Shown: one piece after another, positions 34,635 to 45,498 of the stretch | How the letters are laid out: every line of letters starts with the position of its first letter | Numbering within the stretch: the first letter of the stretch is position 1 | From: Poriferisodalis sp022821985 | GTDB lineage: Bacteria; Actinomycetota; Acidimicrobiia; Acidimicrobiales; Poriferisodalaceae | Reading direction: 5' to 3' | Assembly: GCF_965219595.1 (NCBI RefSeq) | Contig: NZ_OZ244781.1 | Location: 1,488,001 to 1,552,000 of the forward strand | Length of the DNA stretch: 64,000 bases | Program-made: the position numbers and the translations under genes | The notes under the pieces: generated by a model | Database searches by the model: none | Told to the model about the DNA's origin: nothing | The model's input: only the letters and a program-made list of their open reading frames with translations

Positions 34635-35213
34635 TCAATCGCCGGGTTCGGCGAAGATCTGAGCGAGGGGGCAGCTGAAACCGGGCAGCACGTCGTGCCC
34701 GTCGAGCGAAGCCTCGGGCGCCAGCAGTTCGACCGGTCCGTCGAGCCGGTGGACCCGGGCCGAGCGTGACTCGGGATAGATCACCCACACCAACCGCACG
34801 TCGAAGCTGAGCCACATGCGAGCCTTGTCGTGCGTTTCGCCACGGCGCTCGCTGGGCGAGGCCACCTCGACCACCAAATCCGGCACGACTTCGGCGTACC
34901 CCGCCAGCTCCTGCCCGACAGCCAGCCGCCGGGCGGAAGTGAACGCGATGTCGGGCTCTCGCACTGTGTCGGGATCGCGTTCGAGCAATACCCCCGAATC
35001 AGAGCCGACCACGGTGCCGAGGCCAGCAGGCGCCACGAAGTCGACCAGTCGCGCGCCTAACCGCATGACGATCGCTCCATGCATCTGGCCCGCCGACATC
35101 GTCTCGCAGAACACCCCTTCGATGAGTTCGCCACGTACGCCGGAGCCGTCGAGCCGCAGCAAGTCGGCTGCGGTCAGCAGCGCCGTTTCAGCTCTCGCCT
35201 CGGTCATCGTCAT
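34635..35213 (-). CDS. Uma2-family endonuclease-fold protein
   Basis: The 192-residue protein has the PD-(D/E)XK-like Uma2 fold: RGELIEGVF, EPDIAFTS, and VPDLVVEVASPSERRGETHDKARMWLSFDVRLVWVIYPESR. D and E/K catalytic positions are present. The family is very common in actinobacteria and cyanobacteria, often near mobile DNA, and its biological role is not settled. It lies just outside the tRNA island and next to the mobile mystery pair. Confidence 0.9.
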   Translation of the reverse strand: MTMTEARAETALLTAADLLRLDGSGVRGELIEGVFCETMSAGQMHGAIVMRLGARLVDFVAPAGLGTVVGSDSGVLLERDPDTVREPDIAFTSARRLAVGQELAGYAEVVPDLVVEVASPSERRGETHDKARMWLSFDVRLVWVIYPESRSARVHRLDGPVELLAPEASLDGHDVLPGFSCPLAQIFAEPGD

Positions 35214-35366
35214 CGGTCTCCGCGGAACCTAACCCTGTCCAATCGTAGGTCCAAGCGATTATCGGCCAGCAACTCCAAGGCGGCCCGGACTGGTCACGGC
35301 CACTTGAGGTTCGGTGGTTGCTCCCGACATCACCCAGCGGGATCGTGGGTTGTTGGGTGCCATGAG

Positions 35367-35623
35367 TCAGCTGCGGGCGAAGCTGAGCAGTGGGGAGATG
35401 TCGCCGCGGTCCGCGGTGCGCAGCGCGCTGAGGTATGTGCACCGGAGCGCGTCAGTCTCCAGGTGGAGGCGGTCGCTCGGCGCCGGAGTGCCTTGGTGAT
35501 GTTGCGCTGTTCAGCGTCGTTGAGGTCGTCGCGGGTCGCGATATGACTGAGCAGAAGACCCTGCCGGTCCTCTTCGGACAGCGGGGTATGTCCGCTGTCT
35601 TGGGGAAACTGCCAATCGCTCAT
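35367..35623 (-). pseudogene. Internally deleted mobile mystery protein B (Fic family)
   Basis: The gene starts at 35623 with an ATGA overlap with mobile mystery protein A. Its first 45 residues (MSDWQFPQDSGHTPLSEEDR, then IATRDDLNDAEQRNITKAL) match the B protein start. Near 35490 the frame changes: in another frame the DNA encodes a typical Fic C-terminus (LRCTYLSALRTADRGDISPL, then LSFARS and a TGA at 35367-35369). The central part with the HPFxxGNGR motif is missing. The gene was inactivated by an internal deletion with frame loss. Confidence 0.75.
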
Positions 35624-36078
35624 TGGTTCTGGGCGTCGCTCCACAGTCCGCGTCGCTCGGCGAGCTCCGCAGCGAGTTCTTCGATCTGCTCGGCGAGGTC
35701 TGCGTCTGTGGGCTGTTGATCCTCGAGAAGGGAGTGCTGGGTGACGCGGCGCACATGCTCGGTTGCTCGACGTCGTGCCTGATCGTGGACCATGTCGTCG
35801 AGGCTGGTGCGGGGGACAAGCGCGTAGACGAGCTTGCAGTCGAGTGCATGAGCCGCACGCATCAGCGTGTCGAGCTTGATGGTCATGTCCTGCTCACCGC
35901 GTTCGATCGCCGGCACTCGCTGCTGGCTGACCCCCATGCGGCGCGCGAGGTCGGCGCCGGACATGCCGAGGGCGTCGCGCAGCGCCCGGATCCAGCCCTT
36001 GTTCGGCCGCGCCAGATCGGGCACGCCCGCGAGGCGCGCGTCGAGACGGTTGCGGGCGACAGCTCGTTGACTCTTCAT
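35620..36078 (-). CDS. Mobile mystery protein A (HTH, antitoxin-like)
   Basis: The 152-residue protein matches the A member of the mobile mystery pair: it starts MKSQRAVARNRLDARLAG, with the XRE helix-turn-helix at about 32-60 (ALGMSGADLARRMGVSQQRVPAIERGE) and IKLDTLMRAAHALDCKLVYALVP after it. A GAGGA site precedes the ATG at 36076-36078. The pair with a Fic-domain B protein is found on mobile DNA and behaves like a toxin-antitoxin module in form. The partner here is broken. Confidence 0.88.
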   Translation of the reverse strand: MKSQRAVARNRLDARLAGVPDLARPNKGWIRALRDALGMSGADLARRMGVSQQRVPAIERGEQDMTIKLDTLMRAAHALDCKLVYALVPRTSLDDMVHDQARRRATEHVRRVTQHSLLEDQQPTDADLAEQIEELAAELAERRGLWSDAQNQ

Positions 36079-36125
36079 GATCGTCCTCACAGGCCCTTGC
36101 CAATAGCAAGTATTGACACAATGTA

Positions 36126-36154
36126 AATATAGTGAGAAATGAGTTTAATGACAA
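36126..36154 (-). promoter_or_regulatory. Strong sigma70-type promoter of mobile mystery A
   Basis: On the minus strand TTGTCA (36149-36154) is 17 bp from TATATT (36126-36131). The surrounding 80 bp are AT-rich in a high-GC window, pointing to imported DNA. Confidence 0.75.
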
Positions 36155-36325
36155 TTTATATATTGTTATACTGATCCGTCTCACAACTTGTCCTTCGACT
36201 CGTGCAGCGACTGCGAGCACCACCGGGGTGTCGCTGACGACCGGGCTGTGCTCGATGCGTCAGCGAATGATGTCGCCGATTGCTTGGCGGCGGCGGATGT
36301 CGGGAAAGGCTGATAGATCGGCACC

Positions 36326-36961
36326 ATGAAGTTCACGCCTGCTGGAGACATCGGGGCGGTGCGGCGCTTGCTGTCTGCGACGAGCCGCGATGGCCGGCAG
36401 ATGCGGGTGCTGGCTGTGTCGCGGACGTTCGATGTTGCGCCCGGCGAGTTGTGGGACGTGCTAACCACGCCGGATCGGATCCGAGTCTGGTTGGGTCCGA
36501 CGAGCGGGGAGTTTCGGGTCGGGGGCAGGTTTGACATCGAGGGCAATGCCAGCGGCGAGATCCTTGCCTGCGACAAACCACGACTGATCGAGGTGACCTG
36601 GGAATACGGGGGCGACATCAGCTGGGTCGATGCGACGCTGATCCAGATCGGGGACGGCACTGACCTCACCATCGCTCACACCGCTGAGGTACCGCCGGAA
36701 TTCTGGGACCAGTTCGGCGCAGGCGCGACCGGCATCGGGTGGGAAATGGCATTGCTCGGCATCGCCGAGCACCTGGCTGCACCCGACGCGCCGCAGCTCG
36801 ATCCAGCCGACCCCGACCTCGTGGGCCCGTTCAAAGAGTTCATGGCCGCAAGCAGCGCGGCGTGGGCCGATGCCGAGATCGCCGCCGGAGGCGACCCGGA
36901 CCAGGCACGCGCCGCCGCAGCGCGCACCCTGGCCTTCTACACCGGCAGCGACAGCCCCTAG
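36326..36961 (+). CDS. SRPBCC/AHSA1-type ligand-binding protein
   Basis: The 211-residue protein has a helix-grip fold domain: VSRTFDVAPGELWDVLTTPDRIRVWLGP, FRVGGRFDIEGNASGEILACDKPRLIEVTWEYG, and DGTDLTIAHTAEVP. A C-terminal extension (about 150-211, LVGPFKEFMAASSAAWADAEIAAG) follows. Such proteins often pair with an ArsR repressor, but none is adjacent; upstream is an AT-rich region and a stretch of coding-like but broken sequence (36181-36320). Ligand unknown. Confidence 0.8.
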   Translation: MKFTPAGDIGAVRRLLSATSRDGRQMRVLAVSRTFDVAPGELWDVLTTPDRIRVWLGPTSGEFRVGGRFDIEGNASGEILACDKPRLIEVTWEYGGDISWVDATLIQIGDGTDLTIAHTAEVPPEFWDQFGAGATGIGWEMALLGIAEHLAAPDAPQLDPADPDLVGPFKEFMAASSAAWADAEIAAGGDPDQARAAAARTLAFYTGSDSP

Positions 36962-37259
36962 ACGGCGTCAACCGCTCGCGGCTCTGAGCGCCGCTGCGCC
37001 TATTGATTGTCAATCGTCCATGGCGTGGACGCAGATGTCATGCAGGTCGGCGGATCGGCCGACCATGGACTCTGGCGTGGCGGACGAGCCGGCGAGTCTG
37101 CCATCTCGGGACGATTGGCGTTCAATAGTTGACACTATAAAAAAAGCGATATCAGTCTCTTGACTTGGGGTTCGGGGCTGCCTAGTGTCGGGCGCACATC
37201 GATCTCGGTCGGTCGAATGCGACAGCCGGAGACCGGCCCTGGCGGCCCAAGGAGCGGCT
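36962..37259. other. Intergenic region ahead of the Liv operon
   Basis: No gene is seen. It holds a short palindrome GATTGTCAATC (near 37005), a poly-A run after TTGACACTATA (near 37130), and the promoter at 37160-37188. Confidence 0.5.
37160..37188 (+). promoter_or_regulatory. Candidate promoter of the Liv operon
   Basis: TTGACT (37160-37165) is 17 bp from TAGTGT (37183-37188), 72 bp before the binding-protein ATG. Confidence 0.55.
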
Positions 37260-38771
37260 ATGCCCAGAACCCGGCCCCGCAACCGAACGCGACCTGCAGC
37301 AAAGTGGCGATTGCTGGTGGTACTGCTCGCCGTAGCCGGCCTGCTCGCGGCCGCATGCGCCGACGACACAGACACCGACTCGACCGCCGACGCCGAAGCC
37401 CTCCAAGAGGCACAGGACGCCGCGGCAACCGCCCAGGCGGAAGCCGAAGCGGCCGCTGCCAAGGCCGAAGCAGCCGAGGCAGCCCTGGCCGAGGCCGAGG
37501 CCGCAGAAGGCGTCGACCCCGAAGTCGTCGCCGACCTCGAGGAGCAGCTCGACGAGGCGCGCGAAGCCGCCGCAGCCGCCGAGGCAGAAGCCGAAGCGGC
37601 CGCCGCCGCAGCCGTCGAAGAGCGCAACTGCGTCGACGAGGTGGTCATCGGCACGGTCTGGCCGATGTCGGGAACCTTCAGCTTCGTCGGCAGCGCCGAG
37701 ATCGCCGGCGCCAGCAAGGCCGTCGAGGACATCAACGCAGCCGGCGGCATCGAGTCGCTGTGCAACGCCACGCTGCGGCTCGCCATCTACGACGCGGGCG
37801 GTTCCGCCGAAGAGGCAGCCACCGCCGTCGAGCGCCTCCTCGACGACGAGCCCGACGTGTCGGCCATCGCCGGATCATGGCTGTCGTCGTTCAGCCTGGC
37901 CGCCACCGAGGTGTCCGAGCGAGCCGGCATCCCGTTCGTCACCGAGAGCTTCGCCGATTCGGTCACCGACCGCGAGGGCTTCACCCACGTGTTCGGCTAC
38001 TCGCCGCCGGCATCGGCCATCAAGGGCCTCATCCTCGACGCGATCCAGCCCGGTCTCGACCAGGCAGGCATCACCATGGAGACCGTGGCAGTGGTGGGCT
38101 CCACCTCGGCCGCAGCCGTGCCGCTGCAACAGGCACTACTGGCCGAGTTCGCCGATCGGGGCATCGAGGTTGCCGTCACCGACACGTGGGCGCCCGGCGG
38201 GCTCGACGATCCCTCCGGCGTGGCCACCAAGATCGCCAACGCCGACGTCGACGTCATCTTCAACATCGCATTCGCATTCAGCGATGTCAGCGGCCTGCAG
38301 AACGAGCTGATCGCCCGAGGCGTCACCGCACCGGTGATCCAGAACGGCGGCCAGGGCCTGCTGCCCGCATGGGCCGACCTGGGCCCAGAGGTGGCCGGGC
38401 TGTCGACCTTCGTCTATGCCAACCCGCTGGCAGGCAGCGACGCGTTCGACGAGCTGGCAGCCGCGATCGACCAGCCCTACGCCCGCCAGGACCACATCGG
38501 CGGCTACTTCGTGGTCCACCTCATCGCCGCCGTGCTGGAGCAGTCCGGCGACCCATCGCCGGCCGCCGTCGCCAAGGCGTTCAACACCGTCAAGCTGACC
38601 GAGGGCGTCGCGGTGGATCTCATGCCGGCCTCAGCCATCAGCTTCAGCGCCACCGGCCGCGTCGACCAGCACTTCGGCGTGCCGGCCCAATGGCAGGAAG
38701 TGGACGGGAGGCTCATCCCGTGCACCGTCTATCCGGAGGAGTTCGCAATCTGCGACCCGGTGTGGGAGTAG
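37260..38771 (+). CDS. Liv-type substrate-binding lipoprotein with long coiled-coil stalk
   Basis: The 503-residue lipoprotein has a signal peptide with lipobox ending at C33 (LAAAC). Residues about 42-122 are Ala/Glu-rich with heptad-like spacing (EALQEAQDAAATAQAEAEAA, then DPEVVADLEEQLDEAREAAA), and predict a long coiled coil. The binding domain follows (VVIGTVWPMSGTFSFVGSAEIAGASKAVEDIN and onward to 503). AAGGAG precedes the ATG at 37260. It heads a Liv cassette that carries branched-chain amino acids or amides. The stalk between lipid anchor and binding domain is unusual. Confidence 0.88.
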   Translation: MPRTRPRNRTRPAAKWRLLVVLLAVAGLLAAACADDTDTDSTADAEALQEAQDAAATAQAEAEAAAAKAEAAEAALAEAEAAEGVDPEVVADLEEQLDEAREAAAAAEAEAEAAAAAAVEERNCVDEVVIGTVWPMSGTFSFVGSAEIAGASKAVEDINAAGGIESLCNATLRLAIYDAGGSAEEAATAVERLLDDEPDVSAIAGSWLSSFSLAATEVSERAGIPFVTESFADSVTDREGFTHVFGYSPPASAIKGLILDAIQPGLDQAGITMETVAVVGSTSAAAVPLQQALLAEFADRGIEVAVTDTWAPGGLDDPSGVATKIANADVDVIFNIAFAFSDVSGLQNELIARGVTAPVIQNGGQGLLPAWADLGPEVAGLSTFVYANPLAGSDAFDELAAAIDQPYARQDHIGGYFVVHLIAAVLEQSGDPSPAAVAKAFNTVKLTEGVAVDLMPASAISFSATGRVDQHFGVPAQWQEVDGRLIPCTVYPEEFAICDPVWE

Positions 38772-38795
38772 CGCCGAGCTCGACCCCGCCCACAG

Positions 38796-39673
38796 ATGAC
38801 TGAATTCCTGCAGTTCCTCGTACCGGGGATCCTCATCGGCGGCGTCTACGCGCTGCTGGCCTCGGGGCTCGGCCTGATCTTCGGCGTGATGCGCGTGGTC
38901 AACTTCGCCCAGGCCGACTTCATGATGCTGGCCATGTACCTCTCGTGGGCGCTGTTCGCGGGCGGAATCGGCATGGACCCGTTCCTGGCCATGCCCGGCA
39001 TCTTCGCCGTGTTCTTGCTGCTGGGCATGGCGATCCACTGGCTGTTCATCCGCTTCGTGATCGGGCGGCACGAGAACCACGACGCCCAAGTCATCCTCAC
39101 GCTCGGGCTCGGGCTGATCTTCCAGAACCTCATCCTCATCAGGTACTCCTCGGAGCCACGCGTGGTGGCGCCGTCGTACGCCAACACGGGCGACTTCATC
39201 GGCGACATCTTCATCAGCCGGGCCCGCCTCTACGCCTTCCTGCTGTCGCTGCTGGTGGCAGCGCTGCTGTTCCTGTTCCTCAACCGCACCGGCACCGGCC
39301 GCGCCATCCGGGCCGCGTCGGAGAACTGGGAAGCCGCCACCTACATGGGCATCAACATCGACCGGACGAACCGCATCGCGTTCGGCGTGGGCGTGGCGCT
39401 GACTGCAGTGGGGGGAGCGGCTCTGGTCACGTTCCAGAGCATCACGCCGTTCGTGGGCCTGCGGTTCGTGGTGGTGATGTTCGCCGCAGTGGTGCTCGGC
39501 GGGCTCGGCAGCGTCAGCGGCGCCTTCGTGGGCGGAGTGCTCATCGGGATCATCCAGTCGGTGTCGCAGGTCTGGACGTCGGCGGCGGTGAAGAACGTCT
39601 GGGTGTTCGCGCTGTTCCTGCTCATCCTGTATGTGCGGCCCAACGGATTGTTCGGCAAGGTCCAACGGGCCAT

Positions 39674-39677
<4 letters not shown>
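38796..39677 (+). CDS. livH: Liv-type ABC permease (LivH)
   Basis: The 293-residue membrane protein has about seven to eight helices and the LivH features LVPGILIGGVYALLASGLGLIFGVMRVVNFAQ, NRTGTGRAIRAASENWEAATYMGIN, and AAVVLGGLGSVSGAFVGGVLIG. Its TGA overlaps the ATG of the next gene (ATGA). The gap to the binding-protein gene is 24 bp. Confidence 0.95.
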
Positions 39678-41465
<1,788 letters not shown>

Positions 41466-41482
<17 letters not shown>

Positions 41483-42179
41483 CCTGTCCGCCGGCTACGA
41501 CGGCATCCCCGCCTTGAGATCGGTTGATTTCCGCGTGGGGCCCCGCGAGCACGTGGCCATCCTGGGTCCCAACGGCGCCGGAAAGACCACCCTGCTGAAA
41601 GCCATCAGCGGCACCGTGGTGCCCGACTCCGGGTCGATCCGCTTCGACAAACGGGACCTGCTCGCCCAGGCGCCGCACAAGCGGGTCGAGGCCGGCATCG
41701 TGCACGTGCCCCAGGGGCGGATGATCTTCGCGTCGATGACTGTGGCCGACAATCTCCGGCTCGGCAGCCACCGCGCGGCTGCGCAGAACCGGCACGACGA
41801 GCGACGCGAGCTCGTGTTCGAGATCTTCCCGGCGCTAGCCGACATGCTCGGCCGCGACGGCGGCGCGCTCTCGGGCGGCCAGCAGCAGATGCTGGCGGTG
41901 GCGCGCGGGGTGATGGCCTGCCCCCGGCTGCTCATGCTCGACGAGCCGTCGATGGGGCTGGCGCCACGCGCCGCGGACGACATCTTCGAGGGCGTCACGC
42001 GCCTGATGCAGAGCGAGACGACCGCAATGGTCGTGGTGGAGCAACGAGCCCATCAAGCGCTCGAGGTCTGCGACCGGGCCTATGTGCTCGAGTCGGGCGA
42101 GGTGTCGCTGGAGGCCACCAGCCGGGAACTCCTGGCCGACGAACGGCTGGCGGCCGCCTACCTGGGCTCAGAGCTCTGA
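41466..42179 (+). CDS. livF: Liv-type ABC ATPase (LivF)
   Basis: The 237-residue ATPase has Walker A GPNGAGKTT, the standard signature LSGGQQQMLAVARGV, Walker B LLMLDEPSMGL, and the LivF-type HVPQGRMIFASMTVADNLRLG. It starts with GTG at 41466, 17 nt inside the preceding gene. Its canonical signature contrasts with the degenerate one in the fused LivG, so it may be the main catalytic site of the dimer. Confidence 0.95.
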
Positions 42180-42240
42180 GATGCTCGCCCCACGTACGCC
42201 CAACTGCGGCACCCACGACGGCACCGCCGCCAGGGCTGCC

Positions 42241-42858
42241 TCAGGCCTCGTCGGGCTCTCCGTAGAAGCTCCGGTGCCAGGCCCTTGTCACGATGCGCGC
42301 CACCGTCTCCACGTCGACCGTGGTGGTGTTGAGCGCATCGTGGGCGAACGTGGTGTACGCGGTCTGCTCGACCAGCGACGCCATGGCCCGGGCCACCGTG
42401 GCCGGGTCGAGCCCGTCGAGCCGGACACGGTCGTCGTTCTCGATCGCGTGCACGAACCGGGCGACGTGACGCTCGCGCATGGTCCACCAGATCGTGGTGA
42501 AGCGCTGCTCCACGGTGGTCGCTGCGATGAACGCACGCATCACGCCGCTGTTGTCGTGGTAGTGCTGCAGGTAGCCGAGGTTGGCCTCGAACAGCGCGGC
42601 CTCGGGGTCGTCGCTGATCGGCGTCGAGGATCTGCTCCGCCGGAAGAGCTCCTCGTGGATGTCGCGGATCACGCTGCTGAACAGGTCTTCCTTGTTCTCG
42701 AAATACCGGTAGAGGCCGCCGAGCGAGAGACCGGCCTCGGCTGCGACATCGCTCATGCGGGCGTCGACGTAACCGTCCTTGGTGAAGACCGTCGATGCTG
42801 CATCGAGGATCGATTGCCGTGTCCGGCGACCCTTCGGAGTGGTGGGTTCAATCGCCAT
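42241..42858 (-). CDS. TetR-family regulator
   Basis: The 205-residue protein has the TetR helix-turn-helix at about 10-55 (RQSILDAASTVFTKDGYVDARMSDVAAEAGLSLGGLYRYFENKEDLF) and a C-terminal ligand domain. The ATG at 42856-42858 is taken because the conserved part begins there. It is convergent with livF and divergent from the ligase operon, with AGCGA-AG-TCGCT in the 223-bp gap as a possible operator. A CoA ester of the operon substrate is a likely inducer, by analogy. Confidence 0.92.
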   Translation of the reverse strand: MAIEPTTPKGRRTRQSILDAASTVFTKDGYVDARMSDVAAEAGLSLGGLYRYFENKEDLFSSVIRDIHEELFRRSRSSTPISDDPEAALFEANLGYLQHYHDNSGVMRAFIAATTVEQRFTTIWWTMRERHVARFVHAIENDDRVRLDGLDPATVARAMASLVEQTAYTTFAHDALNTTTVDVETVARIVTRAWHRSFYGEPDEA

Positions 42859-43003
42859 GGTCGCTTCGGCGGCCCGAAGGCCTGCGTACGGTCTGAGGCA
42901 CGTGACTGATCCCCGTGTCAGCGATTCGTGTGCGGTTCGTCTCGGGTCAGGAGGCCCGCGGCGGGCCAGCCTATCCGCACGGCTGGCGCACCCTAAAAGT
43001 AAA

Positions 43004-43015
43004 AGCGAAGTCGCT
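43004..43015. promoter_or_regulatory. Possible TetR operator
   Basis: AGCGA and TCGCT flank an AG spacer, 66 bp before the ligase GTG. CTAGTG (a weak -10) follows within 2 nt. Confidence 0.35.
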
Positions 43016-43081
43016 CTAGTGAACGCTCGACGAGCCTGCAATACTCCCGAGAACGGACCTCGCGGCGAACGGAGGAGCGCC

Positions 43082-44707
43082 GTGAGCGACAACCGGGCGC
43101 AGCACTACCGCCTCGCCGGATGGTGGACGGGTGTCCGGCTGATCGACCGGTTCGAGAGCCACGTCGGCGAGGGCGGCGACCAGCTTGCGCTGGTCAGCGG
43201 TGGCCACTCCATGACACGGTCCGAGCTGTGGCACGCAGCCGGCGAGGCTGCCGAGCAGGTTCGCTCGCTCGCCGGCACCACCAGGCGGCCAGTCGTGATT
43301 CACCTGCCCAACTGCGCCGACTGGATGGTGATGTTCCTGGCGGTGCTCAGGGCGGGCCATGTGCCGGCCACCACGCCCGTCACCACGCCCGAGGCCCATC
43401 TGCGCCACATTTTCGAGCTCACCGGGCCGGCCTTGGTGGTCTGCGAGGGCCAGAACCGAGGCAGCAGCTCCGCAGAAGCCGTCCGGCGAGCCGCCGCTGC
43501 GGCGGACTGCGAGCCCATCGCCGTGGCCGCGGCAGAGGGCAGTCGGCTCAAGCCGGACGGCCCGCCGACACCACCGACCACCACCGCCGAGGTGCCCGAG
43601 GCCACCGCACACCTGATGTTCACTTCGAGCACCACCGGGCCGCCCAAGGCGGTGAGCCACAGCGAAGACTCGCTGGCCGCGCTCAACATACAGTTCGCCG
43701 AGCGCTTCGATCTCAGCCAGGGCACGCCGGTGTTCATGCCGTCCCCGCTCGGCCACAGCGTCGGCGCCATTCATGGCTGCCGCCTGTCGCTGTACGTGGG
43801 CGCGCCGCTCATTCTCCAGGACGAATGGGACGCCGGCGTGGCGCTGGAGCTGGTGGCCGGACACCGGGCCGACTTCACGGCAGCAGCGACACCGTTCCTG
43901 CTGGACCTGGCGAATGCCCACTGGGACGCCAGCGAGCCCAAGCTGGCATCCATGCGGAGCTTCCTCTGCGGCGGCGCCCAGGTGCCGCCCGCCCTCATCC
44001 GGCGCTGCCGCGCCGAACTGCCCAACACGTTCGTCACCCCGCTGTGGGGCATGACCGAAGGCGGCCTCACCACCTGTGTGAGCACGTCCACCGAGTCGCA
44101 GCTCGAGACCACCGTGGGGGTGGGACTGCCCGGGTTGGAACTGCGCATCCTCGACGCCGAGGGAGCGCTGGGCGATTCGGGCAGCGGCGAGCTGGTGATG
44201 CGCGGCCCGGGCGTGTTCAACGGCTACTACGGCCAGCCCGAGCTCTATGCCGCGGAGATTGTCGGCGACGGCTTCTTCCGGACCGGCGATCTCGCCCGCA
44301 TCGATGCCGACGGCTACGTGTCGATCACCGGACGGCTCAAGGACCTGATCATCCGCGGCGCTGTCAATATTTCTCCCGTGGAGACCGAGAATGCCATCGC
44401 CGCCCATCCCGACGTGGTCGGCGTGGCCGTGATCGGATGGCCCGACGAACGACTCGGCGAGCGCATCTGCGCTGCCGTCCACGCCCGCGTTGCGCTCGGC
44501 CTCGACGAATTGCTCGCCTTCTGCGCAGAACAGGGGCTGCCGCGTCGCTACTGGCCCGAGCGGCTGGTGCAGGTCGACGGCTTCCCGCGCACAGCGGCGG
44601 GCAAGATCCGCAAGCAGCAGCTCCGCGATGAGCTCGTGGCCGCCGCCGGCACGGCCGAAACGACGCTCGGCAGCAGTGCCGGCCCAAGCCGGGACACGAA
44701 CCGATGA
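43082..44707 (+). CDS. AMP-dependent acyl-CoA synthetase/ligase
   Basis: The 541-residue ANL-family enzyme activates a carboxylate as an acyl-adenylate and then the CoA thioester. It has the P-loop-like FTSSTTGPPKAVSHS, the aromatic WGMTEGGLT, GFFRTGDLARIDADGYVSITGRLKDLIIRGAVNISPVE, and the catalytic Lys in RTAAGKIRK. A GGAGG site precedes the GTG at 43082. It opens an operon with a hydrolase, an LLM flavoprotein, an SDR and an amidase, all overlapping. Substrate not evident. Confidence 0.92.
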   Translation: MSDNRAQHYRLAGWWTGVRLIDRFESHVGEGGDQLALVSGGHSMTRSELWHAAGEAAEQVRSLAGTTRRPVVIHLPNCADWMVMFLAVLRAGHVPATTPVTTPEAHLRHIFELTGPALVVCEGQNRGSSSAEAVRRAAAAADCEPIAVAAAEGSRLKPDGPPTPPTTTAEVPEATAHLMFTSSTTGPPKAVSHSEDSLAALNIQFAERFDLSQGTPVFMPSPLGHSVGAIHGCRLSLYVGAPLILQDEWDAGVALELVAGHRADFTAAATPFLLDLANAHWDASEPKLASMRSFLCGGAQVPPALIRRCRAELPNTFVTPLWGMTEGGLTTCVSTSTESQLETTVGVGLPGLELRILDAEGALGDSGSGELVMRGPGVFNGYYGQPELYAAEIVGDGFFRTGDLARIDADGYVSITGRLKDLIIRGAVNISPVETENAIAAHPDVVGVAVIGWPDERLGERICAAVHARVALGLDELLAFCAEQGLPRRYWPERLVQVDGFPRTAAGKIRKQQLRDELVAAAGTAETTLGSSAGPSRDTNR

Positions 44708-45498
44708 GCTCCGTCGAGCTAGGCGACATCGAGGTCAACTACTTCCGACACGGCTCGGGGCCGCCGGTGGTGCTGTTGCACGGGCTGGCCGAGGATCATC
44801 AGTCGTGGGACGGCGTCGCCGACCATCTCCGCGGGTTCACCGTGTACGCGCTCGACCTCCGCGGCCATGGCCAGACGACAGCCGGAGAGGGCACCGGCAC
44901 GCTGTCGCAGCTCAGCGGCGATCTCGATGCGTTCCTGCGCAAGGTGACCGGCCCGGCCGCAGTGGTCGGCTACTCGCTCGGCGGCACCATCGGCCTCCGC
45001 GCAGCGACGGAGCCGGCCGCCCTGATCAGCCACCTGATCGCGATTGCCACCTCGTCGGTGGTCGGCTCTGCTGCGGCCGAGTTCTTCGCGGGACGCATCG
45101 CCCAGCTCGAAACCGGCGACGCGAGCGGATTCGCCGCCGGACTGCGCGACGACACGGCCGCCCAGATCGTCACCCCGTCCGACATCGACGCAGTGACCGC
45201 GAGGCGGCTCAATGCCATCGGCGACGGCAGCGGCTACATCAACGCAGCCCGGGCGATGATCGGCATCCGGTCCGAGCCGCTCAACCCGCTGCTCGAGAAC
45301 GTCGAGATTCCCGTGGACATCATCGGGGCGTCGGACGACGTCTTCTGCCCCCGCCGGGCATCGGACATCATCGTGGAGGGTGTCAGCGGCAGCCGCTACC
45401 ACGAGATAGCCGGCGCCGGCCATCTGATCTCGGTGGACCAGCCCGATGCCTACGGCACGCTGATCGCCAGGCTTCTGGGCGAGAGGCAGTCAGCATGA
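44704..45498 (+). CDS. Alpha/beta hydrolase
   Basis: The 264-residue protein has the nucleophile S91 in GYSLGG, the oxyanion turn LLHGLAEDHQSWD, an Asp in IIGASDDVFCP, and the catalytic His in AGAGHLIS. It overlaps the ligase by ATGA and the LLM gene the same way. In this setting it may be a thioesterase, esterase or C-C bond hydrolase of the operon pathway. Confidence 0.9.
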   Translation: MSSVELGDIEVNYFRHGSGPPVVLLHGLAEDHQSWDGVADHLRGFTVYALDLRGHGQTTAGEGTGTLSQLSGDLDAFLRKVTGPAAVVGYSLGGTIGLRAATEPAALISHLIAIATSSVVGSAAAEFFAGRIAQLETGDASGFAAGLRDDTAAQIVTPSDIDAVTARRLNAIGDGSGYINAARAMIGIRSEPLNPLLENVEIPVDIIGASDDVFCPRRASDIIVEGVSGSRYHEIAGAGHLISVDQPDAYGTLIARLLGERQSA

